Notes under the pieces: model-generated
Database searches by the model: none
The model's input: only the letters and a program-made list of their open reading frames with translations
What the model was told of the DNA's origin: nothing
From: CAMWXW01 sp051650105
Lineage (GTDB): Bacteria > Desulfobacterota > Desulfovibrionia > Desulfovibrionales > Desulfovibrionaceae
Assembly: GCA_051650105.1 (NCBI GenBank)
Contig: JBOFIJ010000009.1
Coordinates: 62,001-126,000, forward strand
Direction: 5' to 3'
DNA: 64,000 bases
Translations under genes and position numbers: made by a program
In this document: positions 9,235-19,284 of the stretch, in pieces
Position numbering within the stretch: position 1 is the stretch's first letter
How the letters are laid out: each line of letters begins with the position of its first letter

Positions 9235-11145
9235 ATGAATACAAGTTCAAGCTCTATACAGTATAATGATGTCCTCATGGTAAAACATTTCCTAGAATCT
9301 CTCTCATTTCCTGAAGACATAAAAAGCTTAACGTTAGATGAAAAAATACATTTAGCTAAAGAAGTACGTGAAAGAATTATTGAGGTTACTTCACAAAATG
9401 GGGGGCACCTCTCTTCATCGCTTGGAACAGTGGAAATGACAATTGCATTGCTCTCTATAATAGACCTACAACAAGACAGAGTTATTTGGGATGTCGGACA
9501 CCAAGGATATGCATGGAAAATACTCACAGGAAGAAATGCCTTATTCTCGACATTACGAAGGAAAAATGGTATCAGTGGTTTCCTAAAGCCTTCAGAAAGT
9601 CCTCATGATCATTTTGGTGCAGGACATGCATCCACCTCTCTTTCAGCCGCCTTAGGTATAAGCGATGCCCGTGCACATAGCGATATATCTTCACTCACAT
9701 ATGTCGTTATAGGTGATGGTGCTCTCACTGGCGGTCAGGCCTTTGAAGCTCTTAATAATATAGGAATTTCAAAAACAAAACTTATTATTCTTCTTAATGA
9801 TAATACGTTTTCTATTTCAAATAATGTGGGGGCAATTTCACGATTCATAAGTGGTTCCTTTTCAGATATCTTTGTGAGTTCAATTAAAAAAACAGTAAAA
9901 AATATCTTTCAAACATTTCCTAATAGCGAAGCCCTCTTACAATATATGCGAAAGGGTACAATTTCAATAAAGGCATTTCTCACTCCTGGAATATTATTTG
10001 AGGCACTTCGTTGTAAATATATTGGACCAATAGATGCTCATGATATAGCATCCTTAGAAAAACATCTTGCAATAGCGCAAAGACAAACACGACCTGTTGT
10101 ATTACACGTTATTTCTCAAAAGGGAAAAGGCTATTCTTTAGCAGAAAATGATCCTATTGCGTACCACGGAATAGCTCCCATAAAAAAAATCTTACTCAAA
10201 ACACTTCCTTCCTATACAAACATTTTTTCCGAAACACTCTGCTCTCTTGCAAAAGAAGATTTACGTATCTTTGCAATAACAGCAGCAATGCCAGAAGGAA
10301 CAGGCACTATTAATTTTAAAAAATTATATCCAACACGATTCAAAGATGTCGGTATTTCCGAACAACATGCCGTCACATACTCAGCTGGTTTAGCAAAAGA
10401 AGGAATGAAACCCTTTGTGGCGATTTATTCCACTTTTTTACAAAGAGCGTACGATCAAATACTCCACGATGTCTGCATCCAAAATTTGCCCGTTGTTTTT
10501 TGTATAGATAGAGCTGGTTTTGTTGGTGAAGATGGTGCTACGCACCACGGTTTATACGATATAGCGTACCTTCGTCATATGCCTAATATGTCTATTATTG
10601 CACCAAGAAATGAAAATGAACTTATCCGTGCTCTTCACACAGCCAGCCAATATAAAAGCCCTCTTGCTATACGATATCCAAGAGGTAGTGTTGTTGGTGT
10701 AGAATGTGATCAAATAATAAGAACACTCCCCATTGGAAAAGGAGAATTACTTGTAGAAGGAAGTCATCTTATTATTTTCTCAATTGGTTCCATGATACAT
10801 CCACTATTAAATGCAATACAAAAAATTTCCCAAAAATATGGTAACTATATCAGTCTTTACGATAGTAAGTGGATAAAACCTCTACCAGAAGAAGAGATAC
10901 TATCCCTTGCAAAACAGTATGAATACCATATTACTGTTGAAGAATCTACAAAAATAGGTGCTTTTAGTTCAGCCATTTGTGAACTTTTTATGGATTATGG
11001 AATCTCAACAAAATCGTTTACACGTTACGGTGCAGAAGACATATTTTATGAACACGGAACACAAAATGAGCTATTACATGACTGCTCTTTAACCGAGGAA
11101 GATTTATATGCATTACTATCACAATATATTGAAGATATACTATAA
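9235..11145 (+). CDS. dxs: 1-deoxy-D-xylulose-5-phosphate synthase
   Basis: First enzyme of the MEP isoprenoid pathway: pyruvate plus glyceraldehyde 3-phosphate give DXP, with thiamine diphosphate and Mg. At 636 residues it has the family length. Landmarks in order are the DVGHQGYAWKILTGR histidine region (about 84-98), the thiamine-binding GDGALTGGQAFEALNN...NDN motif (about 160-188), the catalytic Glu in DVGISEQHAVT (about 375) and DRAGFVGEDGATHHG in the central domain. The C-terminal transketolase-like domain closes the protein. It follows ispA after 81 bp and probably shares its transcript, so DXP synthesis and prenyl chain building sit side by side. No internal damage is seen. Confidence 0.96.
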   Translation: MNTSSSSIQYNDVLMVKHFLESLSFPEDIKSLTLDEKIHLAKEVRERIIEVTSQNGGHLSSSLGTVEMTIALLSIIDLQQDRVIWDVGHQGYAWKILTGRNALFSTLRRKNGISGFLKPSESPHDHFGAGHASTSLSAALGISDARAHSDISSLTYVVIGDGALTGGQAFEALNNIGISKTKLIILLNDNTFSISNNVGAISRFISGSFSDIFVSSIKKTVKNIFQTFPNSEALLQYMRKGTISIKAFLTPGILFEALRCKYIGPIDAHDIASLEKHLAIAQRQTRPVVLHVISQKGKGYSLAENDPIAYHGIAPIKKILLKTLPSYTNIFSETLCSLAKEDLRIFAITAAMPEGTGTINFKKLYPTRFKDVGISEQHAVTYSAGLAKEGMKPFVAIYSTFLQRAYDQILHDVCIQNLPVVFCIDRAGFVGEDGATHHGLYDIAYLRHMPNMSIIAPRNENELIRALHTASQYKSPLAIRYPRGSVVGVECDQIIRTLPIGKGELLVEGSHLIIFSIGSMIHPLLNAIQKISQKYGNYISLYDSKWIKPLPEEEILSLAKQYEYHITVEESTKIGAFSSAICELFMDYGISTKSFTRYGAEDIFYEHGTQNELLHDCSLTEEDLYALLSQYIEDIL

Positions 11146-11446
11146 AAATATAATTCTTTCCTGTGCTTAGACCTTCTTTTTCTAAATAAAAGAAACGAAG
11201 AAATATATTATCAGAAAATTCACATTTACTCCCTTTGCATCATATATATCATTTATATTTTTATTAAATAGCTCCTCCTACTATGTCTTTTTACTTCTTC
11301 AGTAAATGTCATCCAATAAATGCCATTCTTTTTAATATAGCTATTGAACACAATAGATATTGTATATATCCTTGTTTTCTCAATAAAAAATGATTATAAT
11401 CGTTATTTTATATCTCTTACGATATATTATAAAGGAGTATCTTTAT
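11146..11446. other. Non-coding spacer, AT-rich
   Basis: About 300 bases between dxs and the TraT-like gene. It ends in an AAAGGAG ribosome site (about 11431-11437) that fixes the next start. I see no hairpin, RNA gene or gene remnant. Confidence 0.45.
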
Positions 11447-12181
11447 ATGAACAACGCTCTTGTACTCATACTTATGCTTTGCTATATGCTATCTTTTTCT
11501 TCTTGTTCTGTTCCTCCAAAAGTTGATATACTGATTTCTGAAGCAATTTTTATTAATCCAGAATATCTTCACAAAAAACCTATTTACCTCTCCATAAAGA
11601 ATCACACAGATTTAGATGGTATTGAATCACAAATTTATACTATAACTTCATCTTTATTATCAGAAAAAGGCTTCTCTGTCACAACAAAATCAGAAGAATC
11701 TGACTATAAAGTAACAGTTATTATCTTAAATTTAGTAAAAAATATTGATAGACTTGCACCAACAACATCCTCTATTTTTTCTGGGAAAAATAATAAATTC
11801 AATAAAATAGAAAAAACACTATCAAAAGATATCACAAATTCAACAATGACTTCTGGAATTGACATTTTTGGCCAAGCAATATCAAGATCAATGGAAGATG
11901 AATTTTGGTATGGGGAAATAGGAATTCAAATAGAAGAACCAGGCAAGATCATATCCAAAAAACAAATCAATCAAATGAGTGATTCAAATGTACATTCTTC
12001 TGTAGCAGAAAATCTTGATATACTAAGTAAAACAACACATACAATAACAAATGAAGAAATAAGATCTATTCTAAAAACAAAATTGTTTATTAAAGTCTCC
12101 TCTCCAGAAATAGACAAAGTGCAAGCAATTGAATATATTGTTGAAGCACTTTCGTATAAATTAGTAAATTTTTTTAAATAA
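11447..12181 (+). CDS. TraT-like outer-membrane lipoprotein
   Basis: A 244-residue lipoprotein resembling TraT of F-like plasmids, which blocks mating-pair formation and raises complement resistance. A 20-residue signal ends in a lipobox before Cys (LSFSSC). The mature part follows the TraT pattern: SEAIFINPEYLHKKPIYLSI, close to TraT SETIWLEP...VFLQIKN, then NHTDLDGIESQIYTITSSLLSEKGF and a later KLFIKVSSPEIDKVQAIEYI. TraT's central Gly/Ala-rich segment is replaced by a polar stretch (about 105-145). AAAGGAG precedes the ATG at 11447; an upstream in-frame ATG at 11390 would destroy the signal peptide. No conjugation genes are nearby, so a surface or serum-resistance role fits better than mating exclusion. 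Homology is by eye. Confidence 0.72.
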   Translation: MNNALVLILMLCYMLSFSSCSVPPKVDILISEAIFINPEYLHKKPIYLSIKNHTDLDGIESQIYTITSSLLSEKGFSVTTKSEESDYKVTVIILNLVKNIDRLAPTTSSIFSGKNNKFNKIEKTLSKDITNSTMTSGIDIFGQAISRSMEDEFWYGEIGIQIEEPGKIISKKQINQMSDSNVHSSVAENLDILSKTTHTITNEEIRSILKTKLFIKVSSPEIDKVQAIEYIVEALSYKLVNFFK

Positions 12182-12196
12182 GTAAAGGCTTCTTTG

Positions 12197-12829
12197 ATGA
12201 ATATGGAATATAATGTTCTCTTACAACAATTTCTCCATTATGCTTTTAGAAGGTATAAAAAGAAAGATTTCCTTGTAAAAATAACCGAAGAACACTGTGT
12301 TTCATTATTAGATATATTATTCTTAACAGAAGATGATTTATATTTTCTACAAGAAAATCCAAGAAAAACACTTTATAACTATATACTAATTACAAGAGAA
12401 TTATGTATTCGTTCTATGGATATGCCTTATAAAACAATTATTAAAGAAGATACTTTCCTACATTTTATACATATGCTTTATATACGTTTACACTATTTGA
12501 AAACTGAATCTATATTAGCCATTATGTTTAATAAAAGAAAAGCGTTTATTTCTATTGAAAATATTGCTATAGGATCAGATAGAAAAGCATTTTTTGATAC
12601 AAAATTATTGTTACAAAAATTGCGTGTAACAAAAAGCACATATTGTATTATAGGCCACAATCATCCATCTGGAATAGAGCAACCCTCACAAGAGGATATC
12701 GAAATAACAAAACAATTAGTAAAAGAATTGCATATACATTCTTTTTCACTCATAGATCATGTTATCATCACTCCACACACAATATATAGTATTCTTCAAG
12801 AAAAAATTATAGCTACAAAATCACGTTAA
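12197..12829 (+). CDS. radC: RadC-family JAB/MPN domain protein
   Basis: A 210-residue member of the RadC family. RadC carries a JAMM metalloprotease-like fold, and its true role is unsettled despite the old DNA-repair name. The N-terminal half is helical; the C-terminal half holds the metal site HNHPSG near residue 154 followed by PSQEDIEITKQL with the third ligand Asp. The ATG at 12197 is used; a TTG one codon upstream is also possible. The gene follows the TraT-like lipoprotein after 15 bp and precedes rfbD by 50 bp, so co-transcription is likely but gives no functional clue. Confidence 0.85.
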   Translation: MNMEYNVLLQQFLHYAFRRYKKKDFLVKITEEHCVSLLDILFLTEDDLYFLQENPRKTLYNYILITRELCIRSMDMPYKTIIKEDTFLHFIHMLYIRLHYLKTESILAIMFNKRKAFISIENIAIGSDRKAFFDTKLLLQKLRVTKSTYCIIGHNHPSGIEQPSQEDIEITKQLVKELHIHSFSLIDHVIITPHTIYSILQEKIIATKSR

Positions 12830-12879
12830 AAATTATATAGCATATTGAAGAATGTGGATAAATAAGATATCCTATTGTG

Positions 12880-13776
12880 ATGAAAAAAAGAATTCTTCTC
12901 CTTGGTGGCAGAACGGGCATGCTCTCTCAAGCATTAGCACAGTATCTAGAGAATCATGCTATCCACTATACTAATTTAGGCAGAAATGATATTGATATTT
13001 TTTCCAAAAATGCTCTGGAAAAGATCATTAAAAATTATTCTCCTACTCATATTATTAATACAATAGCATGGACTCAAGTAGATGCTGCGGAAGATTCTAA
13101 AAATGCCACATTTTTTGTTAATGCAGAATTACCTGCCATAATAGCTACTTTAGCAAAAAAATATACTGCTACATTACTACATTACAGTACAGATTTTGTC
13201 TTTAATGGAAAAAACATTACTCCATATAAAGAAACAGATTCTCCATATCCTCTTAATATATATGGAGCAAGTAAGCTTGCTGGAGAAGAAGCTATCCGTA
13301 CAATATATAAAGAGAATAGCTATATTATTCGCACTTCATGGCTTTTTGGAGAAGGAAAAAATAACTTTATAACAACAGTATTGCGATTATTGCGAGAAAA
13401 AAAAACTATTTCTATAGTTGCAGATCAAGTAGGTTCACCAACCTATACACAAGATCTTGCCAAAGCAACAAACTATTTTCTAAATACATCACAATGCCTT
13501 CCACACGGAATATATCATATATGCAATAAAGGTGAGACATCTTGGTATCATTTAGCCTCTTTTATCGCATATCTCTACTCGAAAATAAAAGAAGAGAGCT
13601 TTTCTGTAATTCCAATACTGTCACGAGAATATTTTCAAAAAGCAAAACGACCTCTGTATAGTTGTCTCGATACACAATTTTTTACGGAACAAACACAACA
13701 CACTATGCCACATTGGCGAGAAGCTCTCTTCTTTTATTTGCACAGGATACAATACAATGAATACAATATGGATTAA
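12880..13776 (+). CDS. rfbD: dTDP-4-dehydrorhamnose reductase
   Basis: NAD(P)H-dependent SDR-type enzyme that makes dTDP-L-rhamnose, the last step of rhamnose activation for LPS or O-antigen. At 298 residues it has the usual length. The N-terminal Rossmann motif is GGRTGMLSQALA. Family pattern INTIAWTQVDAAEDSKNATFF lies near 62-82, STDFVFNG near 106-113, and the catalytic pair is Tyr and Lys in YGASK (about 128-132). The other rhamnose genes (rfbA, B, C) are not in the window. It overlaps lpxB by 20 bp, which argues for translational coupling and a shared envelope role. A GTG codon just before the ATG is an alternative start. Confidence 0.9.
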   Translation: MKKRILLLGGRTGMLSQALAQYLENHAIHYTNLGRNDIDIFSKNALEKIIKNYSPTHIINTIAWTQVDAAEDSKNATFFVNAELPAIIATLAKKYTATLLHYSTDFVFNGKNITPYKETDSPYPLNIYGASKLAGEEAIRTIYKENSYIIRTSWLFGEGKNNFITTVLRLLREKKTISIVADQVGSPTYTQDLAKATNYFLNTSQCLPHGIYHICNKGETSWYHLASFIAYLYSKIKEESFSVIPILSREYFQKAKRPLYSCLDTQFFTEQTQHTMPHWREALFFYLHRIQYNEYNMD

Positions 13777-14890
13777 TACAACAGAAGTAAGTGGAGATCT
13801 ACACACGAGTTTTCTTGTAAAAGCTCTAAAAAAAGCACTTCCAGAATATTCCTACATAGGAATGGGTGGTATATTATCACAAGAAGCTGGGATGAATTGT
13901 ATATATTCTATTAATGAATTATCTGTTATGGGTGTACTCGAAGTGTGTACAGCGTTACCACGTGCTCTTAAACTTATTCACTCAATAAAACAAGACTTAT
14001 TGCAATATGCACCAAAAGCTATTATTTTAATAGATTCTCCATCGTTCAATCTTCATATAGCAAAAATAGCTTACAAGCTAGCTATACCAGTGTATTATTA
14101 TATCTGCCCCAAGATATGGGCATCAAGGCCTAAAAGAAGTAAGATTATAAAGAAATACATTAAGAAATCCTTTTGTATATTTCCATTTGAAGCAGAATTC
14201 TTCAAAAAACACTCTTTACCATCAGAATATGTTGGAAATCCATTGCAAGATTATATAGATAATAACCAATATACTAGCATCTCAAAAAACAAAAATGCAA
14301 TAACTCTTTTACCTGGTAGTAGAAAAAGTGAGATACGCTCTCTTCTCCCAATTTTTATTGATAGCATTAAAAAACTGTTGAAAGATATGCCCTATCTTGA
14401 GATAACCTGTATTCTCGCTCCTTCAATAGAAAAAGAGTTTGTGCTCCCATTTTTTTCAGAAATAGACAACATTTCCTTATTAATAACAAAAGATATACAC
14501 ACAAGATACAAACAAATTGCACAGTCTCGCCTTGTTTTGGCAGCTTCTGGAACAGCTACACTAGAGTGCGCACTTTTAGGAAGTGCAAATATTATTATAT
14601 ATAAAGTGCATCCTTTTTCAGCTTGGCTTATGAAACAATTTATTCTAATCCGCTATGTGGGACTCCCCAATATAATAATGAATAAAGAAATATTTCCAGA
14701 ACTACTACAAGAAAATGCAACAAGTGCCACTATATATGCTATGGCAAAGAAAATAGTGACACAAGAAGAAATTGAAAACACAATGTATAAAGAAATACAA
14801 AAATTAAAGGAAACACTTTATGTGAATCATAATGTTGCAGAATATGTTGCTTGTTCTATAAAAAAGGATTTTTCTTTACCAATTGCTTGA
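13757..14890 (+). CDS. lpxB: Lipid-A-disaccharide synthase
   Basis: GT19 glycosyltransferase that joins UDP-2,3-diacylglucosamine and lipid X into lipid A disaccharide at the inner-membrane face. It has 377 residues, the family length. Recognised stretches are the N-terminal TTEVSGDLHTSFLVKALK, GMGGILSQEAGM, IDSPSFNLHIAKIA (about 92-105), YYICPKIWASRPKRSK, LLPGSRKSEIRSLLPIF and AASGTATLECALLG near the C-terminal UDP-sugar site. It overlaps the end of rfbD by 20 bp. Its presence shows that the organism makes lipid A. A long inverted repeat lies 22 bases after the stop. Confidence 0.95.
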   Translation: MNTIWINTTEVSGDLHTSFLVKALKKALPEYSYIGMGGILSQEAGMNCIYSINELSVMGVLEVCTALPRALKLIHSIKQDLLQYAPKAIILIDSPSFNLHIAKIAYKLAIPVYYYICPKIWASRPKRSKIIKKYIKKSFCIFPFEAEFFKKHSLPSEYVGNPLQDYIDNNQYTSISKNKNAITLLPGSRKSEIRSLLPIFIDSIKKLLKDMPYLEITCILAPSIEKEFVLPFFSEIDNISLLITKDIHTRYKQIAQSRLVLAASGTATLECALLGSANIIIYKVHPFSAWLMKQFILIRYVGLPNIIMNKEIFPELLQENATSATIYAMAKKIVTQEEIENTMYKEIQKLKETLYVNHNVAEYVACSIKKDFSLPIA

Positions 14891-15309
14891 TATGAAATAA
14901 AAATCTACCGTATACTATTTTGTATAAGAATACAGTTTTTATACAACAAAAATAGTACTCTAAAAGACACTAACAACAGAAATCTTATTCTCTTTAAAAA
15001 TTCATACACAATACTGCTATTTCTTATCTATATACTATATTAGTATTGTTTTCTCTAACAAATCATTTATTCAAAATATAATAAAAAACTATATTGAGTC
15101 AGTCTCCCTCTAGAATCTCCGCGATATAAAAAGACATATGCTATAAACAAAAAATAATTTCCACAACAAAACCCCTCTCAAATATAAACAGCCCACTCCT
15201 ATTCTTTGTATTCACGAAGAGAAAAAGAAAAGACAGTATAACAGTATTATAAGAAATATTCCTTTCATATTATATAATATACTATTACAAACAACAATAT
15301 AGTTACATA
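14891..15309. other. Non-coding spacer between convergent genes
   Basis: About 420 AT-rich bases between lpxB and mnmA, which converge. Apart from the inverted repeat at 14913-14957 nothing recognisable is present. Confidence 0.45.
14913..14957. terminator. Imperfect inverted repeat after lpxB, possible terminator
   Basis: The left arm (14913-14927) pairs over 15 bases with the right arm (14939-14957), which carries a four-base bulge. It begins 22 bases after the lpxB stop. No T-run follows on the plus strand, so a classic intrinsic terminator is not certain. It could also act as an mRNA-end stabiliser. Confidence 0.4.
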
Positions 15310-16347
15310 TTACACAAGAATACCACCAGCAATAATTACTTTATCTTTATCATACACGGCCAAAAGCTGTCCCTTTGCGATAGGTTCTTGTGGTTTTTTA
15401 AAACGAACAGATAAAGAAGATTCCGTACACACAACATATGCAAGAACAGCCTCTTGCCTATAGCGAGTACGTACAAAGAATTCCCCTTCCCATTCTGCTT
15501 TATCACCATGTATATTAATATTCTCAGCAACACATGAAGTACAAGATAAATCATCTTTTATCCCAACATAAAGAATATTACTGTCTGGATCTTTAGCAAT
15601 GACATACAGAGGCTCTTTCCAAGGAATAGAGAGCCCTTTTCTTTGTCCTTCTGTATATCGCCATAAACCTTGATGTTGTCCTATAACTTCTTTTGTCCCA
15701 AATAAACAAATTTCTCCAACAGAACTTTCTTGAAATTGTGCACTTTGTAAAAGAAAAGAACGATAATCATCCTTTGGAACAAAACATATTTCTTGACTTT
15801 CTGAAGGAAAAGGAGGTTCAACACCCATTTCAGCAAGTTCTTTACGTGCATCATCTTTTAATTTACTTCCCATAGGGAATTCAACAATATCAAATTTTTC
15901 TTGTGGGACAAGAGAAAGAAAATAGCTTTGGTCCTTTTTTTTATCAACAGCGGGGAATAAATAATTTCTGCCATCTTTTTTAATACATTGGGTATAATGT
16001 CCTGTAGCAAAAATATCAAAATCATTTTCCACAGCATATTGATGCAATATACCAAATTTCATTTGAGGATTACATAAAACACAAGGATTAGGTGTCTTAG
16101 CTTGATAATACATATCCTTAAAAGGTTTAATAACTTTTTCTTGAAAAACTGCAGTACAATCTAAATAAGTGAAATGTATAGAATGATCTTCACAAAATTC
16201 ACGCATTTTTCTCACATGCTCTGCTGAAGAATCATAAGGAGAAACAAATTGAGCATTCACAGCAAAAACAGAATAGCCCTTCTTTTTATAATGTAACAAC
16301 GTGTAGGTACTATCAGTTCCTCCACTATAAGCAACAAGCACATTCAT
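15310..16347 (-). CDS. mnmA: tRNA-specific 2-thiouridylase
   Basis: Makes 2-thiouridine at wobble position 34 of tRNA-Lys, Glu and Gln, using ATP and sulfur relayed from a cysteine desulfurase. At 345 residues it shows the PP-loop SGGTDST at residues 8-14, the catalytic Cys92 in NPCVLCN and the partner Cys188 in SQEICFV, then GHYTQC and the C-terminal beta-barrel. The pairing of Cys92 and Cys188 matches the family's sulfur-transfer mechanism. It is the last gene of a minus-strand run rpoN-rapZ-lipoprotein-mnmA, 20 bp after the lipoprotein gene. Confidence 0.94.
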   Translation of the reverse strand: MNVLVAYSGGTDSTYTLLHYKKKGYSVFAVNAQFVSPYDSSAEHVRKMREFCEDHSIHFTYLDCTAVFQEKVIKPFKDMYYQAKTPNPCVLCNPQMKFGILHQYAVENDFDIFATGHYTQCIKKDGRNYLFPAVDKKKDQSYFLSLVPQEKFDIVEFPMGSKLKDDARKELAEMGVEPPFPSESQEICFVPKDDYRSFLLQSAQFQESSVGEICLFGTKEVIGQHQGLWRYTEGQRKGLSIPWKEPLYVIAKDPDSNILYVGIKDDLSCTSCVAENINIHGDKAEWEGEFFVRTRYRQEAVLAYVVCTESSLSVRFKKPQEPIAKGQLLAVYDKDKVIIAGGILV

Positions 16348-16367
16348 AATACCCTCTTGCAGACAAA

Positions 16368-18344
16368 TTATTCTTTTACTCCTTCCTCTTCAAGAAGAAT
16401 ACCTTCTATACGGCTATTGTGAGCCTTATATGATTTCTCTAACTTTTTATAAAAATCAGCCTTTATAACAACTCTTGGTCCAGAAGAAGTTGGTGCCAAA
16501 ATAAAAAGTTTCTGACTAGCTAAACCACTCTTAGACCAAATAATAGGAGCCATAGCCCATTTTTTGAGAGGAGCAGAACTTAAGATAGCATTAACATCTT
16601 GAGGATTCAAGGAAAATATTTTACTTTTTAATTCAAAAGCAAAACGAATAAAATCGTATCCAAGAACAGACCACAAATCTGCCTGCGGCAGTTGTTTTAA
16701 TTTAAGCGCATTTCTAAGATGTTGTGCCGACGGCTCTGAAGACCTAGGATTCCAAACACCTGGAAAAATTGCCAACGTAAAATTACTTTCTACAAAAGAC
16801 TGTTTTTCTGTATCTTGTTCCCATAAGGAAGGCCCTAAAATAACTTGTCTTTGTTCCCCATGAAAAAAGAAACTCGGTACAAGGACTGTAGCATGATAAA
16901 AGGTATCTGGAATAAAAGTAGCAACAAATTTGGCATTTGGCACTGGCTCACTGTTCACTACAGAAGAAGATAATAATTTTCCAACAATAGCATTCCATGT
17001 ATTTGCATTATTTGTATAACTTTCTTTCACAGGTACAGATACCTTATAGTGTTTTGCCTGTTCAGTAAATACCGCAGTCATAGTTTTTCCATAATTATCT
17101 TGAGGAAAAAGAACAGCATAGGAAGAGAGTCCTAAACTTGTAGAAAACGTTAATAAAGAATCTATTTGATCATTAGGACTATTGAAAAATCTCCAAGCAT
17201 TTTTCCCTTCAACATCCGCTGGTAATCTCGATAAAAAAGTGAAGAAAAGATAATTATCAAAAAGTTTTGCCTTCTGCACAACTTCAAAAACAGATTGTTG
17301 AATAACTCCTCCAACAATTGTTCCATGAGGAAATTTTTGCAATTTCTGTAACCAATTCCCACTATCAGTATTAATAAAATGAACAGTACCATTACCCTTT
17401 GTACGAAGAGAATCTTTTGCTATCGTCGTTCCATTAATAATTTTCCAAGCTATCTGTTTATATGAAGAAGACATAGGTAACAACAGAACTATATCCTTTG
17501 AATATATTTTCTGATCTTTTTTCTTATCGTTCACGTGCACAACAGATAATAACTTTTTACTAAAGAAAACATTGTTTTTGATAAGTTCTGTAACAATACT
17601 TTCTGCTTCTGCCACATTTCCTTCATTCTCAAGATATCTTGCCTGATTTAATGAAAATACAAAATAGGGAAATGAAAACATATTGGATTGCGTGACAGTT
17701 GCGCTTAAAATAGCGGCTGTTTTTTCATTCGTTTTTTCTAAATAAGAAAACAATATATTTTCAAGATTCACTTTTTGTTCGTCTGAAACAGATTCTTTCC
17801 ACACTGTTTCTAGTAAAGAAATGGCTGGAATACTTTGCTGAGTTGTCCAATAAAGATACGAAATAAGAACAGAAAGCTCTTGTTTTTTTATTGTAGATAA
17901 TCGAGATGTTGTTAATAATACCCTTGCTTTCTCTATTGCTTCTTCATTACCTAAGCCCAAAAGTGCTTCTGTAACAGAAACAAACCAAAATGCATCTACT
18001 GCAGCATTGGTATCTTCCTTTAACCACATATTGCTATAAGACAACATATATTCATAATCTTGCCGTTTTGCTGATATCTCAATTAACCTTTTATATACAT
18101 TCACCCTGTAAAGTAAGGGAAAGGAGAAATCTTGCAAAACCTTTTTGTATAGCCCCTCCGCCATAGCAAAATTATTATTATTAAATGCAACGTTAGCATC
18201 CCTATATATTTCTTCTGTTGTTATTTTTTCAGAAGATGGAATACGAATAGGTGCTTCTTTTTGTGCACAAGAAGACAAAATAAGTAAAAGACATAAAAAG
18301 AAAAAAAACATAGTAGTGGTATGCTGATATTTTATAAAAGACAT
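16368..18344 (-). CDS. Lipoprotein with periplasmic-binding fold (LpoA-like PBP activator)
   Basis: A 658-residue lipoprotein: a hydrophobic signal ends in LILSSC, so Cys26 would be lipidated. Residues 40-270 are helical and TPR-like (ANVAFNNNNFAMAEGLYKKVL, ARVLLTTSRLSTIKKQEL). Residues about 290-650 match the periplasmic substrate-binding fold (IVLLLPMSSSYKQIAWKI, SYAVLFPQDNYGKTMTAVF). This order is that of the penicillin-binding-protein activator family (LpoA, COG3107), which in enterics stimulates PBP1A from the outer membrane. The activator role is inferred from architecture alone; a ligand-binding protein is the main alternative. It sits between rapZ (73 bp) and mnmA (20 bp). Confidence 0.72.
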   Translation of the reverse strand: MSFIKYQHTTTMFFFFLCLLLILSSCAQKEAPIRIPSSEKITTEEIYRDANVAFNNNNFAMAEGLYKKVLQDFSFPLLYRVNVYKRLIEISAKRQDYEYMLSYSNMWLKEDTNAAVDAFWFVSVTEALLGLGNEEAIEKARVLLTTSRLSTIKKQELSVLISYLYWTTQQSIPAISLLETVWKESVSDEQKVNLENILFSYLEKTNEKTAAILSATVTQSNMFSFPYFVFSLNQARYLENEGNVAEAESIVTELIKNNVFFSKKLLSVVHVNDKKKDQKIYSKDIVLLLPMSSSYKQIAWKIINGTTIAKDSLRTKGNGTVHFINTDSGNWLQKLQKFPHGTIVGGVIQQSVFEVVQKAKLFDNYLFFTFLSRLPADVEGKNAWRFFNSPNDQIDSLLTFSTSLGLSSYAVLFPQDNYGKTMTAVFTEQAKHYKVSVPVKESYTNNANTWNAIVGKLLSSSVVNSEPVPNAKFVATFIPDTFYHATVLVPSFFFHGEQRQVILGPSLWEQDTEKQSFVESNFTLAIFPGVWNPRSSEPSAQHLRNALKLKQLPQADLWSVLGYDFIRFAFELKSKIFSLNPQDVNAILSSAPLKKWAMAPIIWSKSGLASQKLFILAPTSSGPRVVIKADFYKKLEKSYKAHNSRIEGILLEEEGVKE

Positions 18345-18417
18345 AGATAGACCCTATATATAAGAATATATACTGTTATATTTACACAATACATTCAAAA
18401 GATTAATTATAAAAATC

Positions 18418-19284
18418 CTATTCACTTATATTCCTGTGTTCTACATGAATACAAAATAATTTACTAAAATGAGATCTTATTCTCTCAATAAAAGAAACAG
18501 ACCTATGTTTTCCACCAGTACACCCAATAGCAATAGATACCCTATGCCACCCTTCTTTTTTATATAATGGAATTATAGTTTCACAATAATTCACTATAGC
18601 ATTATATGCCTCGATAGCTTCATTATGAGAAAAAACAAAATCTTGAACATCATTATTAAAACCAGTTTTATCTCGCAATGCTTCCACAAAATATGGATTT
18701 GGCAGGAATCGTAAATCAAAAACAATATCCGCATCTTGAGGACTACCATACTTAAATCCAAAACTAATAAATTGAAGTCTAAAAATATCCCTTTCTCGTA
18801 TACTATATTCCTTTACATATTTTCTTAATGTATGGGGAGTATATTCTGTTGTATCTATCACTAAGTCAGCAATTTCTCGTAATTCATATAAAAATGATTC
18901 CTGCTTAATAGCTTGTTCTAAACTGTGTGCCTTACCTTCTAATGGATGAGGCCTTCTTGTTTGTGAATATCGCCTGATAATAGCAGGAATAGATGCCTCT
19001 ATAAAAAATAATGTTGTCTTAATAGAATTACGTTCTAACTCTTTCTTTAAAGAGAGTATCTGTTGACGCAATGAAGAATCCTGAGTAAGTGGATGTACTC
19101 CAATGGCAAGCCCCTTATAATATTTGGGGGTATGCTCTCTAAAGAGTGTAACAGTTTTTGAAATAACTTCAATAGGAATTCCTTGAACAGAGAAAAATAA
19201 ACAATCTTCTAGAGCACTTATAACAGTGCTTTTTCCAGCACCCGAAAAACCCATAACAAGTATTACATGCAAATCTGATGACAT
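18418..19284 (-). CDS. rapZ: RapZ-family nucleotide-binding protein
   Basis: RapZ/YvcJ family P-loop protein of 288 residues. In E. coli RapZ binds RNA and directs decay of the GlmZ sRNA, so tuning glucosamine-6-phosphate supply for the envelope. Walker A is GFSGAGKST at 12-20. The conserved C-terminal region reads DIVFDLRFLPNPYF, then IGCTGGKHRSVSFIERI. Its start overlaps the rpoN stop by one base (TAATG), so the two are translationally coupled. In many proteobacteria hpf and ptsN lie between rpoN and rapZ; here they are absent. Whether the E. coli sRNA pathway exists in this organism cannot be seen. Confidence 0.92.
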   Translation of the reverse strand: MSSDLHVILVMGFSGAGKSTVISALEDCLFFSVQGIPIEVISKTVTLFREHTPKYYKGLAIGVHPLTQDSSLRQQILSLKKELERNSIKTTLFFIEASIPAIIRRYSQTRRPHPLEGKAHSLEQAIKQESFLYELREIADLVIDTTEYTPHTLRKYVKEYSIRERDIFRLQFISFGFKYGSPQDADIVFDLRFLPNPYFVEALRDKTGFNNDVQDFVFSHNEAIEAYNAIVNYCETIIPLYKKEGWHRVSIAIGCTGGKHRSVSFIERIRSHFSKLFCIHVEHRNISE

